A DNA stretch of 23,302 nucleotides from Daldinia sp. FL1419 (GCA_025201765.1 MU623638.1:1-23302); one strand, 5' to 3'; numbered from the stretch's first letter, positions 1 through 9,529 are shown. The notes: a model not told the origin generated them from the letters alone. A program made the numbers and translations.

Positions 1-94
<94 letters not shown>
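1..94. repeat. (TAA)n / (AAT)n microsatellite, 31 units, cut by the window start
   Basis: A perfect trinucleotide tract with no interruption over about 93 bases. It begins at the first base of the window, so its true length is unknown. Read as AAT from base 2 it is in frame with the open stretch that follows and would encode asparagine. The perfection of the tract suggests recent slippage expansion, unlike the decayed repeats elsewhere in the window. Confidence 0.97.
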
Positions 95-280
95 TCTGGA
101 TTAGTGTATCTGGGTAAAGACATTAATATCACGGAAGGAGGAGACAACTTACAATTGGCGTGGAAAGTCCGGAAGGAAATCCGGAACGACCCCAAAATTG
201 AGACGATTTTCAAGGGGAAAAGAGGTGTATACCGCCGAGCACCGTTCTTAAGGTCCATATTAAATTATTTTTTAAAATAA
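2..280 (+). CDS. Partial coding-like ORF: poly-Asn tract plus 61-residue C-terminal tail, function unknown
   Basis: The frame is open from the window edge. It reads about 31 consecutive Asn codons (2-94), then 61 further codons starting SGLVYLGKDINITEGG, and stops with TAA at 278-280. Bases 95-255 have balanced composition and charged, varied protein content (WKVRKEIRNDPKIE, then a basic stretch GKRGVYRRAP). The surrounding DNA is nearly all A/T, so this looks like real or recently real coding sequence. The last eight or so codons are AT-rich, so the true end may be a splice site near 253 (AAG followed by GT) or a repeat junction. I recognise no family. No start codon lies in the window. It could be the end of a gene to the left, or a transposon or gene fragment beside a microsatellite. 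Confidence 0.4.
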
Positions 281-690
281 TAATAATCTTGGTATTAAAA
301 ATCACTTTTAAGGGCATATAAAAAAATGGTAATATATTAAGCATTATCTTGGTTAAAAGTGGATTTAGTATTAGGTTTGTAAGGGATAGGGAAAGATATA
401 TGTGGTAAAAATGGCTAATTTGGAAGAATATTGTTCGGGATTGTCAAATACCTAACAAATCTCTTATTAATTAAATTAAAATATTAATTTTAATTAATTA
501 ATATATTATTAAATATATTTTTAAATATTAAGGATTAATAATATTTGTTAAAGATATTATTATTATTTTGGAAAGTTAATATTAATTATAATATAAATAG
601 ATATAATTAAAAATAATTATTATTAAATAAAATTAGGTTAAAATGTTATTAAATAATATTTATTTAATAATTTAACCTAATTAATTGGCT
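281..690. other. AT-rich intergenic DNA, no gene seen
   Basis: Almost pure A/T sequence with no supported coding frame. The only structure noticed is the imperfect inverted repeat at 631-682, listed separately. Confidence 0.7.
631..682. repeat. Imperfect inverted repeat (hairpin-forming)
   Basis: The left arm AATTAGGTTAAA... (631-655) is matched by the right arm ...TTTAACCTAATT (661-682), with a 3-base gap in the right arm and a short AT loop. It sits at the boundary between AT desert and the GC-richer island that starts near 685. It could be a decayed element end; nothing links it to a family. Confidence 0.6.
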
Positions 691-798
691 TATAAGCCAG
701 ACTAACCATAAGGGCACGTAAGATGACCAGCTTCAAACAACCCACGGAGGTTAGCCTCGGGGGCAAGGGAGCTGCTTACCTAAGAGCTGGCCGGGAGG

Positions 799-874
799 GC
801 TAGGGGGTCAGTTAGGGGGTTAGCTAGGGGATTGGCTAGGGGATTGGCTAGGGGGGTTACTTAGGGGAGGCTAG
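799..874 (+). repeat. G-rich minisatellite with G-quadruplex potential
   Basis: Variants of a GGCTAGGGGATT-like unit (core GCTAGGGG) occur side by side. Six runs of four or more G lie at 803-807, 815-819, 827-830, 839-842, 851-856 and 864-867, separated by loops of 7-8 bases. Two adjacent GATTGGCTAGGGG units are identical. Four such runs are enough in principle for an intramolecular quadruplex, though 7-8-base loops make it less stable. Confidence 0.8.
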
Positions 875-888
875 ACGAGGCTGAGGGA

Positions 889-948
889 GTCTGATAAGAG
901 ATCTGATAAGAGACCTAATAAGAGACCTGATAAGAGGCCTGATAAGAG
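889..948 (+). repeat. 12-bp tandem repeat, 5 units
   Basis: Five consecutive 12-mers of the form (R)YCTGATAAGAG lie at 889-900, 901-912, 913-924, 925-936 and 937-948. Most differences between units are transitions (A/G, C/T), for example one unit with CTAATAAGAG. This directly follows the G-rich minisatellite and belongs to the same GC-richer island (about 690-955). Confidence 0.9.
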
Positions 949-1373
949 GCTGGCCACAATATTATGTATTACCTGGTATATAATATTAAAAATGGGATTC
1001 AAAAAGGTATAAAAGGGAAAAACACTAATTTGGCTTAGAAGCAAAGAAAGTTAATATATATATTCAATTAAGATATATGGATTGTATTAGTTTTGTATAC
1101 CTATTAATCTGATTAGTAGGCAGTAGTTAAAATGGGCTAATAAAATCTTACAAAAGCCTCCAAGGCCTCCAAAGTCTCCAATTGGTTAGATTATATATTT
1201 AATATAGGTACAATAAATTTTTATATTAAAACTAAATTATATATAAATTTTTTAATTAATTACCTAAAATATATATTTTTAATTTTATTATTTAATTAAT
1301 TGATTTTTAAAGGTGGTAATATTATATATGAATTATTTAAAATCATTTTTAAAAGATTTATATACCTTTTTGA

Positions 1374-1541
1374 GGTACGTATCTGAAATACCAATATTTG
1401 ATTGGTTACCCTCTTTTGTTGAATTAGATACGTACTTTTGACTCTCAAATCTGATTGGCCGATTAGCTTGATTTGAGTTACCTTTCCACGGTACGTACCT
1501 AAAACACCAATATCTGATTGGTTGCCCTGTTTTCTTGAATC
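1374..1541. repeat. Spaced 52-bp direct duplication (period 116 bp)
   Basis: Copy 1 (1374-1425) and copy 2 (1490-1541) both start GGTACGTAYCTRAAAYACCAA and both contain TGATTGGTTRCCCT. They differ mainly by transitions. Between and around them the motif TTTGATTGGC/T recurs (1396-1402, 1451-1457, 1575-1582, 1630-1637). The apparent short minus-strand frames across 1296-1562 are a by-product of this duplication and encode nothing recognisable. Confidence 0.8.
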
Positions 1542-1730
1542 GCCAATGCTTCCGTGCCACATATTGATTATAGAGCGAGCAATTTGATTGGCTATTTTAG
1601 GTGTATGTAAGCCTATCTGAATCGATTAGGTTTGATTGGCTGATTGATATCTTATCGCTTATCTTATCAATTTTGTTGCAAACTGGTCCGAGCTTGAGAA
1701 TTTCAACCCACCCCCCCACGGGTACGATTT

Positions 1731-2890
1731 TAGAAAGAAAACTTTCAAGTTTATTACATAACAAAGTTTTTTAATAAAAATAATTTATTTATTAAAAATG
1801 GAGAATTATATAAAGAGTAAAGTTATGCTTTTCTGGCATAGTTCTGGAAATCAATTATTAAGGCTTTATTATAGCTTTTCCAGGATTTTTAAGCCCTTGA
1901 GAAACTTGTTAAAAGATTATCAATAATGTTAGATAATTGTTCTTGTTATGTTCAGTCCCTTGCTATAATATAAATATAATTTTTAAAAAAATAAATAATA
2001 TTTTTAAAAATTAATATTCTATTATTAATTTTTTTTTAATATATTATTATTTAAATTATTACCCATTCTTAAAACACCAATATTATTATTTGCAAAATAG
2101 TTAGGAACTATTCTTATAAATTAATAATAATAACAAACTTCTTACTTACTCTATATAATATAATTACATCTTAAAAAATAATCTATTCCTTCTAGTTTTT
2201 AAACTATTTCAAAAACGGTATTATTACTTTTTCATAATACTCTCTTATTTTATATTTATTAAAATTAATATTAAAAATCTTTTTTAAAATAATATATTTC
2301 TCTTAAATATCTTAAATTAAAAATGAAATTAATATTTAATAAAATTTTAATATAATTTTTACTATATAATTTGAAAATTAAATTAATTTATTATATTTAA
2401 TATTATATAAAATTATAATTTATATATATATCTACATATCTTTATTATAATAAAACTTCTTAACAAATATAAACTAACCTATATTACAAAAATAAATATA
2501 TATAATAAAACTATTGGATATATTTGTTATATTACTTCATCTATCTTTTCTAAAGGTTAATAAATTATTTATATTTTTAAAATTAATTTTATAATTTTCA
2601 ATATTTAATTATATTAATTAAAAAATTAAAGAAATTAAAAATCTCCCTCTTAAATCAACATTATTTTAATTCAATCAATCTTATATATCTAAATTATAAA
2701 TTAAAATTATAAAAACTTAATTCTATATTTCCTAATTATTAAATATAAATAATTAACTTTTTCTTACAATATTTTAAATAATATTATTTAATTAAATATA
2801 ATTAAAATTATATTAAACATATATTTATATAATATAATTAGGTTAATATTAACTATATACTCATATTAAAATGTAATTAAAACTTTTAAT
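1731..2890. other. AT-rich, G-poor DNA, no gene seen
   Basis: Over 1 kb of very AT-rich sequence in which the few GC pairs are mostly C on the plus strand. I translated the minus strand leftwards from the adjacent LTR looking for a retrotransposon gag; stop density was no lower than expected for such composition. A C-run lies just before this stretch at about 1711-1719. Confidence 0.65.
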
Positions 2891-3042
2891 TATCACACAA
2901 TATACAAAGAAAAATTATAATTATAAAATTTAAATTATTTTTTTTATTATTAAAAATTTAAAATAAAGTAATAAGACTTTTTATGGAATTATTACAAAGG
3001 AGAAAATTTTTCCATGTTTTTTTCAGGCTTACTAATCCAACA
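2891..3042 (-). mobile_element. Solo LTR, 152 bp, RIP-damaged (same family as 20251-20402)
   Basis: Read on the minus strand it begins TGTTGGATTAGTAAGCCT and ends TGTGATA. It aligns end to end with the plus-strand LTR at 20251-20402, and both are exactly 152 bp. Differences are mainly transitions; for instance the TGTGACA terminus here reads TGTGATA. No matching 5-bp target duplication is visible (TTAAT left, CCTCC right), so the flanks may have recombined or decayed. No internal retrotransposon domains could be recognised on either side. Confidence 0.85.
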
Positions 3043-4560
3043 CCTCCTCATACGCGCTACTATTAGCAAACAATCACCTCTAATAATTCTTCTATACAAT
3101 CATCTCAATACCCTTCTTAGAATAAACATTTTGTATCCTCTATTCTTATATAACCTCTAATTTGTTATAAGGTAGTTAAAATATACGCTTCTCTTATTTA
3201 TAATTTTTAATATAAGCTATTGTTGTTAAGTAATCACCTTTATTAATTCTTTTATTTAATTGTTTTAATATTAAATTAAAATAATATAATTACATAATTA
3301 AAAAAATCTTATTAACCTCCATAAAGTCAAACCTTTTAAGGTTTTTACAGCTTTTTTGGATATAAATAAGCTCTCGAAAATTATCCTTCTTGTTTAATCA
3401 ATTCAAATTCTAAAAGCTTCATATAATTAGCTTAAGCTTATTATAATCCTTCAAAAATTATTTTTATAAAATTCCATTCAAATATATTCAATAAAAACTC
3501 TGGTAGCTCCTGCAAAATATGTCCTGTATTTTAATTAATTTATAATAAGCTAAAAGGTTATATAAATATAGAGAATATAAGGTGACTATATTTTAAGGAG
3601 TATAATAAAACAATTAAATAGAAAAATATTATATATAATTATTCAACAATAATAACGCATATAATGAGGTTATAGGTTAAAAATATATATATTATTTATA
3701 TGAAACTTTATAAAAACCATCTTAAATGTATTATATAGAATTTAAACTAATCAGGTAAGAAAACAATTTTTGAAGACCTATTTATATTTAAAAGAGTATA
3801 TATAAACCTTAGAAGGGGGTATTCTGTAGATTAATGGGATCTTCTAGGGTAACTCCTATTATTTAATTACATTACACTAGTTCAACATAATCATACTATA
3901 CTGGTTCAATATAATAAATACTACCTTATAGAGACCCTATTAGCCTCTTTAGAGCCAGACTTCTTAAGTTGCCACAACTCTTTTTGATATAATAGGCCTT
4001 TAAAAATTGTTTTTCTTATTTGATCAGCCTAAACTCTTTAAGTTCTATAGATTAATTGTTTCATAAAATTTTTATATAATAATATATTTTTTTACATCTT
4101 TATTAAAAATATTCTCTTATAAAGCACTACCATTGGCAAACAATTACATATAATAATTCTTCTATTCAATTGTTTTATTCCTTTCCTTAAGATATAATCA
4201 CCTTTTATCCTCTAATTATTATGGGTTAGTAGAAGTGTAGGGCATATCCTGCAGGAGCTATCAGAGCTCCTATTCAATATATATTAAACTGGGGTAGTAA
4301 TTAAATAATTGAAGTTAACCTACAAAGACCCTATTAATTCCATAGAACCAACCCTTCTAAGGTTTCTATAAGCTTTTTAAATATAAACAAACCTTTAAGA
4401 ATTATTTTTCTTGTCTGATCAGCTCAAGCTCATCGCGGTTCTTTAAGAATCACTTTCATAAAGCTTTGTACAATAATATATATTTCTTTTATTTATAACT
4501 TCTTAACAAAGCGTTACCATTGGTAAGCAATTACCTCTATTAACCTTTTATTTAATTAAC
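3043..4560. repeat. Repeat family R cluster (left block, both orientations)
   Basis: Degenerate copies of a repeat whose plus-strand hallmarks, in order, are a GTAATTAYGTAATT segment, CCTATTAACCTCCATAGAACC, TCTAAGGTTTCYAYAGG, GGATATAAATAAGCCTTYAA, TTGTYTGATCAGCT, GCGCTACCATTAGYAAACAA, AAGATATAATCACCTTATATCC, then ATCCTGCAGGAGCT with a terminal hairpin. Approximate copies: plus 3043-3530, minus 3530-3880, plus 3890-4285, plus 4290-4560. No coding capacity is recognised. Copies differ mainly by C/T and G/A changes plus truncations. Confidence 0.75.
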
Positions 4561-4563
4561 ATA

Positions 4564-4601
4564 CCCCACAAGTCAACCAATCAAACTAATCAACCAATCA
4601 A
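4564..4601. repeat. Left terminal inverted repeat of the pogo element
   Basis: It starts CCCCACAAGTCAACC and carries internal subrepeats AACCAATCAA (two copies, about 16 bp apart). It pairs with 8274-8311; every mismatch is a transition. A TA immediately precedes it, as expected for Tc1/mariner-type target duplications. Confidence 0.82.
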
Positions 4602-4937
4602 AATATCTCAAAATATTACCTTATTTTTTTAAATATTAATTATTTAATCAATTTAAAATATTTTATTTTATAAAAGAGTCTAAAATAAATTTAATGTTAA
4701 GTATTTATTATAATTATGAAAGATTAAGTCTTAAAAAGGCCTTTAATATATATAAAATCCTATTTTTAATATTATATAATAGGTTCTATAATGTAAAATA
4801 ACATACAAATATAATAAGAATTTATTATTAATTAATTAAAATAAAAAAACAATTAATAATTTAATATATTATTAAATTAAATGTTTAAACATTTCTTCCC
4901 TAATTATGCTATATTAAAAAAATAATTAATATATTAT

Positions 4938-4951
4938 TTTTAAATATAATA
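4938..4951. repeat. Target-site duplication, left copy (14 bp)
   Basis: TTTTAAATATAATA, identical to 5233-5246. It flanks LINE-like copy A and marks an insertion into the pogo transposase sequence. Confidence 0.88.
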
Positions 4952-5232
4952 TTTATTTATTTATTTATTTATTACTATTCCGATTTACCTAGAATATATT
5001 ATAGGTATCTGATCCATCTCTTAATATTTGTTCTAGGTAAGAACCGTGTTCCGGAGAAAACCTACCCACTGCCTATCTAAATAAATTATATTATTATAAT
5101 TTTAATTTCATCTTATATTCTTATTAAAATTTACCTTTTAATAGAAATAATTAAACCTTAATATAAAAAAACACTTTATACATTACAATACCAATTATGT
5201 GAAGTGGTGTGGCGGCGGCCCGGGTGTGGGGC
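4952..5232 (-). mobile_element. LINE/SINE-like retroposon copy A (281 bp, 5'-truncated)
   Basis: Read on the minus strand it runs from GCCCCACACCCGGGCCGCC to a (TAAA)n tail, i.e. plus-strand TTTATTTATTTATTACTA at its left end. Conserved internal blocks include CCTAGAATATATTA, GAACCGTGTTCCGGAGAAAA and GTGGCGGCGGCCCGGGTG. It is flanked by a perfect 14-bp target duplication. Variable 5' ends, an A-rich simple 3' tail and long target duplications are the signature of target-primed reverse transcription. Copies D and E end at different 5' points and copies B/C extend further, which favours a 5'-truncated LINE over a fixed-length SINE. Composition is better preserved than in B and C. Confidence 0.85.
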
Positions 5233-5246
5233 TTTTAAATATAATA
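5233..5246. repeat. Target-site duplication, right copy (14 bp)
   Basis: TTTTAAATATAATA, an exact copy of 4938-4951 on the other side of LINE-like copy A. Confidence 0.88.
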
Positions 5247-6480
5247 AAATATATGTTAAAATTAATTAGGCCTTAAACTTTATATAATATTAATTAATTT
5301 TATAAATATGTATAAATTATTATATAGATTATTAAAGGGCCTTATATAAATAGCCTAAGGTTTTTTATATATGGTTTTAACTTATAAAAAATATTATTAT
5401 AAAATATAATATTACAATTAAAAATATATTTAACTTTAATAAAATAGGTTTTATAATAAATATTATTATCATTAAAATAATAATAATAAATATTGAAAAA
5501 AAACCTAAACTTTGGTAAATAAAGCCTAATAATTAAAAATGGGTTATAATATTTATAGTAATCAATTTATAAGGTTGGATAATATTTTTATTTATAATAA
5601 TTATAGGTAAATTGTACCTAATATTATGATATTATTTTAATATTTTCCCTAGTAATTAGGTAATTAAACCTTTTAATAATAATTAGATGATGAATGAAAT
5701 TATTTTAAAATGGATTGCACATTTTAATAAATATATAAAAACATATATTATAGGTGCCAAATACCTCCTAATTATTAATAACCATAAAGATTATATATTA
5801 ATTAAATTCCAGGATTATTATTAAAATAATAATATTATAATTTTATATATATTTGCATATTTATCCTACAAACTTTAACCTTTTAATATATCCATTTTTT
5901 TGCCATTAAAACACTTATATAGCTTAATAATTAAAAATTTAATGCACTATAATATTATACATATTAATAAGGAAGAATTTTTCCTAACATTTCATTAGGT
6001 GTTTTAAGTTTTATTTATTAAAAATAATATTAAATTAGGGTTTAAAATTATTAAATTAATGTTATTAAATATTGATAGGGTAATTTTAATATTAGATATT
6101 ATTAAAATGATTTATATACCATTATTAAATCTAAGTTTTAAAGATTTACCAAATTTATTTAAAATATCCTAAATATTCTAAAACATTAATAAAACTATTT
6201 ATCAAATTATTTACATTAAAAACCAAATTATTAACCATTATTTTAACTTATTAATATATATAATTTCTATTATAAATAAATTAAATAAAACTATATATAA
6301 ATTATTATATAAGGTAGCATTATTGAAAGAAAAAATAGCTAATTTATAAGAGGCAAATTATATACTTTTTAAGTATTAGCAGATCAAAAATAAGCATTTA
6401 TCCAGGATAAATTCCAATATATGATATTAAAATTTTTTTAATAAATTATTATAGGAAATTAATAAGAAATTAATAAATAA

Positions 6481-6515
6481 TTAATAAGAATTAATAAGAA
6501 TTAATAAGAATTAAT
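6481..6515. repeat. TTAATAAGAA tandem repeat
   Basis: Three perfect 10-bp units (6481-6510) continue into decayed units up to about 6540. A degenerate inverted version (CTTATTAATT, TTTTTATTAG) lies at about 19870-19955 in the paired arm. Confidence 0.85.
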
Positions 6516-6924
6516 AAAATAGTTAATAAATTAATAAAAAATAAAAAAACATATTAAAAATTTAAAATTTAAAAAAATATTTATAATTAAATATATCTTT
6601 TTCATTAATAAAATTTTAAACTAATTAAATAAAAAAACAATTTATTTATATTAAATATAAATTCTAATAGCTTTTTTAGGATATGCCCTAACCCTATACT
6701 TTTATTATACAAAATTCTATAATTTTAAAAATTAATAATTCTATCCTTAAGAACTTAAGTTGATCAAATAAGAAAATAATTTTTAAGGAGTTTTAATAGT
6801 TTTTATAAAATATGCCTTAACCCTATATTTTTATCGTACAAATCTTTATAGAATAATTGATGATTTTATATTTAAGAATTTAAATTAATTAAATAGGAAA
6901 ACAACTTCTTAAGGCTTATTTATG

Positions 6925-6975
6925 TTGAACAGGAGCTCTAATTGAGCAGGAGCTCTAATTGAATAGGAGCTTCTG
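6925..6975. repeat. 17-bp tandem triplication in an R copy
   Basis: TTGAACAGGAGCTCTAA, TTGAGCAGGAGCTCTAA and TTGAATAGGAGCTTCTG lie head to tail, directly before the CTGCAGGATATGCCC motif that marks one end of family R in minus orientation. This is a local expansion of the R end. Confidence 0.85.
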
Positions 6976-7895
6976 CAGGATATGCCCTATAGTTTTATTG
7001 TATAAATTTCTATGGAAAAATTGATGATTGGATATATCTTTATTTAAGTTAATTAGATAGGAAAACAATTTTTAAAGAATTTTAATAATTTTTGCAAAAT
7101 ATACCCTACAATTTTATCATATAAATCTTTATAGAAAATTAATAATTCTATACTTAAGAATTTATGTTGATTAGATAAGAAAATAATGTTTAAGAATTTA
7201 TTTATGTTAAATAGGAGCTTTAATTGAATAGGAGTTCTTGCAGGATATGCTTTGTAGTTTTATTATATAAATTTCTATTAAAAATTGATAATTTTGTGTT
7301 TAAGAATTTAAGTTGATTAAATTAAAATTAATATTTAAGGGTTTATATATTGAATATGAGTTTGAATTGAATAAGAATTTTTGTAGTTTTATTGTATAAA
7401 TTTTTATGGAAAAATTGATGATTAGATATATTTTAATTTAAGTTAATTAGATAGGAAAATAATTTTTAAAGATTTATTTATGTTGAATATAAACTTTAAT
7501 AATTTTTATAGGATATGTTTTGCAGTTTTATTGTATAAATTTCTATTAAAAATTAATGATTTTATGTTTAAGAGTTTGAGTTGATTAGATAGAAAAATAA
7601 TTTTTGAGGATTTATTTATGTATTAAATAATTTATAGAAATCTTAATTAGAAGGATTAGATTAGCAGATTTTGTTTTGGCCTTGTTACCTTAATTTATTA
7701 TTATAAAAAAATTAATAATTTTATATTTAAAAATATATTTATATTTAAAAATATAAGTTGATTAGATAAGAAAATAATTCCTGAAAATTTATTTATATTT
7801 TAAAAAGTTTGTAAAAATTTTAGAAGGGTTGGTTCCATGGAGGCTAATAAGGTTTTACAACTTTAATTACATAATTACATTACAACCATTTATAA

Positions 7896-7922
7896 CCCCC
7901 CCCCCCTTTTAAAAAAAAAAAA
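7896..7922. repeat. C11-T4-A12 homopolymer stack
   Basis: Eleven consecutive C, four T, then twelve A at the edge of an R copy. A run of C is striking in sequence otherwise stripped of C/G. RIP acts mainly on CpA, so the interior of a C run would be a poor target. Confidence 0.9.
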
Positions 7923-8004
7923 CTTATGTAATTAGGGTAATTCAATTATAACAATAATTAAAAAAGAAATTTAATTAAAAATATAAGAATAATTTTAATA
8001 TAAA

Positions 8005-8115
8005 GGATTTTTTATTTAAGTTGAAGGAAAAATTATATAGGTTAAAAAAGAAGGTATAAATCCTGAAGCTCTTAAAGAAACTGTTAAAGGGGATCCCCCA
8101 AAACAGCAACGCTAA
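8005..8115 (+). pseudogene. Coding-like C-terminal scrap inside the pogo element
   Basis: In one frame this reads GFFI*VEGKII*VKKEG, then INPEALKETVKGDPPKQQR, and ends with TAA at 8113-8115. The last 24 codons (8041-8112) are open and protein-like. The two upstream stops are TAA/TAG where CAA/CAG (Gln) is a simple RIP product. It lies between the R block and the right TIR, so the simplest reading is the C-terminus of the pogo transposase, split off by the R insertion. I do not recognise the tail itself, so that is inference from position. A perfect GGGGATCCCC palindrome (8089-8098) falls inside it. Confidence 0.45.
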
Positions 8116-8273
8116 AGTCAATAATATTATGGAATTTATAATACTCTTAATTATAATACAAGAATTTATAAAATAATAGATCCAACTTTTAATAATAATA
8201 TTTAATTAAGTTTTAATTAATTTTAATTATTATAATTAAATTATTTACAATTAAATTAAAAGGTTTTTAAAAA

Positions 8274-8311
8274 TTAATCAATTAACTAATTTAATTGGTT
8301 AACTTATGGGG
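8274..8311. repeat. Right terminal inverted repeat of the pogo element
   Basis: It ends GGTTAACTTATGGGG and is the transition-mutated reverse complement of 4564-4601. The G-to-A direction of most differences shows that this end has been hit harder than the left one. Confidence 0.82.
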
Positions 8312-8329
8312 CACATTATTTTAATATTT

Positions 8330-8720
8330 TTTTAAGAATATAATCATTTTATACCTAATTATTATAATTTTTATTTAATATATAAGCTTTTAAATATTAA
8401 CTTTTATTTAATTATATTAAAGTTTTTTAATTTTACAGGATTATTATTCTTTTCTATAATTTTTATAATAATTTATAAATTTTCTTTTATTAAATATATT
8501 ATTTATTTATCATTTTAAACACTTTAACATTGTTAATAATTATCCTTATTAATTTTTTATTTATTTAATTTAATACCTTTGTTAGGATATAATAACCTTG
8601 TATTTTTTATTAGTTAAAATGTAGGGCATATTCTTTTTATTTAATATATAAGTCTTTAAGAATTGATTTATGTTTGATTAAATTAAACTCTTTAAATATT
8701 ATTTTTTTTTTCAAAGAATT
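8330..8720 (+). repeat. R-related repeat fragment
   Basis: Decayed plus-orientation pieces of family R, recognised by ...AACATTGTTAATAATTATCC (place of the ACCATTAGYAAACAA block), AGGATATAATAACCTTGTAT and GTAGGGCATATTCT. No gene is seen. Confidence 0.55.
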
Positions 8721-9345
8721 ATAATAAACTTAATTTAATTAAATAAGAAATAACTTTTAAAGGCCAATTTATATCCAAAAAAAAGCCTATAGAAACCCTT
8801 AAAAAATTGTTTAAAAATAGGTTTAATTATGTAATTACATTATTTTAATTCAATATATAACTAAGCATAAGGTTGATTAATTAGGATGTGGTTGGGGGTA
8901 AAATTAATAAGGCTAATTAAATAGAAAAAGGCTAATGAGGTAAAGATTAGTAGCTAGTTAATTAAGATGCAGCTAATCAACTAGAATATGGTTGATCAGT
9001 TAGGATGTGGCTAGGTGCAAGGTTAGCCAATCAAAAAAGGCTGATATGGTTGGCCAATTATTAGAAAAAAGCTTATATATTTAACTTATAAAACATAAAT
9101 AATTTATAAAACCCTCAAAATCCAAACTTTTTTAATTTAAAAAATTATTTTGATATCCTAAAAAAATAAAGAAAATTAATAAGATTAAAGAAAATAAAAA
9201 TATAATTTTATTCAAAATTTAAAAATTATAAGGTCAATTTAAGGGATTAATATACTTAATAAGGTCATTTTTTCTTTACCTATATTAATAATCTTCCAAC
9301 ATAAAACCTTAAGAAAACTTAAAGCATATATTTATAATTAGAAAT
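8720..9345 (+). repeat. Repeat family Q, copy 1
   Basis: About 625 bp, matched by 12870-13492 in the same orientation. Its middle contains repeated GATGTGGTTGG / GCTAATCAACT modules (8883-9060). Its end holds TATTAATAATCTTCCAACA followed by a hairpin, CCTTAAGAAAACTTAAAG at 9307-9324. That end motif is nearly unchanged between copies 1 and 2, while the body has many transitions. No open frame is seen; it is possibly a MITE-like or truncated element. Confidence 0.75.
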
Positions 9346-9353
9346 AATTATAT

Positions 9354-9463
9354 AACAATGGAAAACATCCGAAATTACAGGTCTTTTTATTTAAATTCTT
9401 TAAAGATTAATTGGTTAATTAGGATTGTAATATAATTAATCAAATAAAAAAGATATAGATTAG
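9354..9463 (+). repeat. Repeat family P, copy 1 (RIP-damaged)
   Basis: GAAAACATCCGAAATTACAG through AAAAAGATATAGATT, matched in the same orientation at 22269-22367. The other copy keeps GCGGGGG and GATTGGTCAGTTAGG where this one has A/T-substituted bases. It directly follows Q copy 1. Confidence 0.75.
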
Positions 9464-9529
9464 AAGAATTTTAATAATATAATTGGAGGTCACCCCAAGG
9501 GCTGATATAATCCTTAAATTTTTAAATAA

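Larger units (their letters stand above)
4682..6425 (+). pseudogene. Pogo/Fot1-type DDE transposase, RIP-inactivated and interrupted by a LINE-like element
   Basis: Translation gives a recognisable order of family motifs. N-terminal HTH-like region at 4725-4800 (ERLSLKKAFNIYKILF). After the insertion, RALYK*PKVFYIWF (5336-5377) leads to NFNKIGF at 5432-5452, where the family has NFDETGF. Next come a W-V-I segment near 5540, N*MMNEIILKW (5681-5713; family NGWT.NE..L.W), YLLIINNH (5762-5785; family LLILDGH) and L*PFNI (5873-5890; family LQPLDV). PLKHLY and HINKEEF follow, and the C-terminal KEKIANL*EANYILFK ends near 6373. The three catalytic Asp codons now read AAT (5438-5440, 5777-5779, 5885-5887), which are G-to-A changes. 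Many stops are TAA/TAG where Gln or Trp is expected. The frame from 5247 to 6425 is continuous (position 2 mod 3); a small indel separates it from the N-terminal part. It cannot make a functional protein. Confidence 0.85.
6398..7896 (-). repeat. Left arm of a large dispersed inverted duplication; R repeats in minus orientation
   Basis: This stretch corresponds, reversed and diverged, to 18560-20005. Landmarks on both sides include TCCAATATAT, a run of TTAATAAGAA units, ATGCCCTAACCCTA and several truncated R copies. It interrupts the 3' part of the pogo element. The right arm additionally contains LINE-like copy D. Divergence is by transitions plus indels, so the boundaries are approximate. 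Confidence 0.7.
4562..8313 (+). mobile_element. Degraded Fot1/pogo-type DNA transposon with nested insertions
   Basis: The element is bounded by 38-bp terminal inverted repeats at 4564-4601 and 8274-8311 that begin CCCCACAAGTCAACCAATC. The TIRs match at 28 of 38 positions, and all ten mismatches are transitions. A TA dinucleotide lies outside the left end; the right end reads CA. Inside is a RIP-destroyed pogo-family transposase on the plus strand. Subtracting the LINE-like insertion (295 bp with one target copy) and the R-repeat block (about 1.5 kb) leaves close to 2 kb, the usual size of Fot1-like elements. The element is dead: all three catalytic Asp codons are changed and many stops are present. 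Confidence 0.8.

Noticed and set aside
811..870. Interstitial telomere-like repeat (TTAGGGGG)
   Set aside because: Only isolated TTAGGGG-like units occur, with a variable 12-13 bp spacing and a different unit (GATTGGCTAGGGG). Not a TTAGGG array.
1296..1562. Two overlapping minus-strand ORFs of 88 and 75 aa
   Set aside because: They run across a 52-bp direct duplication and AT-rich flank, show the duplication as internal peptide repeats in shifted frames, and match no family. Chance ORFs.
2080..2864. Possible retrotransposon gag on the minus strand downstream of the LTR at 2891-3042 (starting MSI*)
   Set aside because: Stop codons are as frequent as expected by chance in such AT-rich DNA (about 10 in 75 codons), there is no primer-binding site next to the LTR, and no gag motif could be read.
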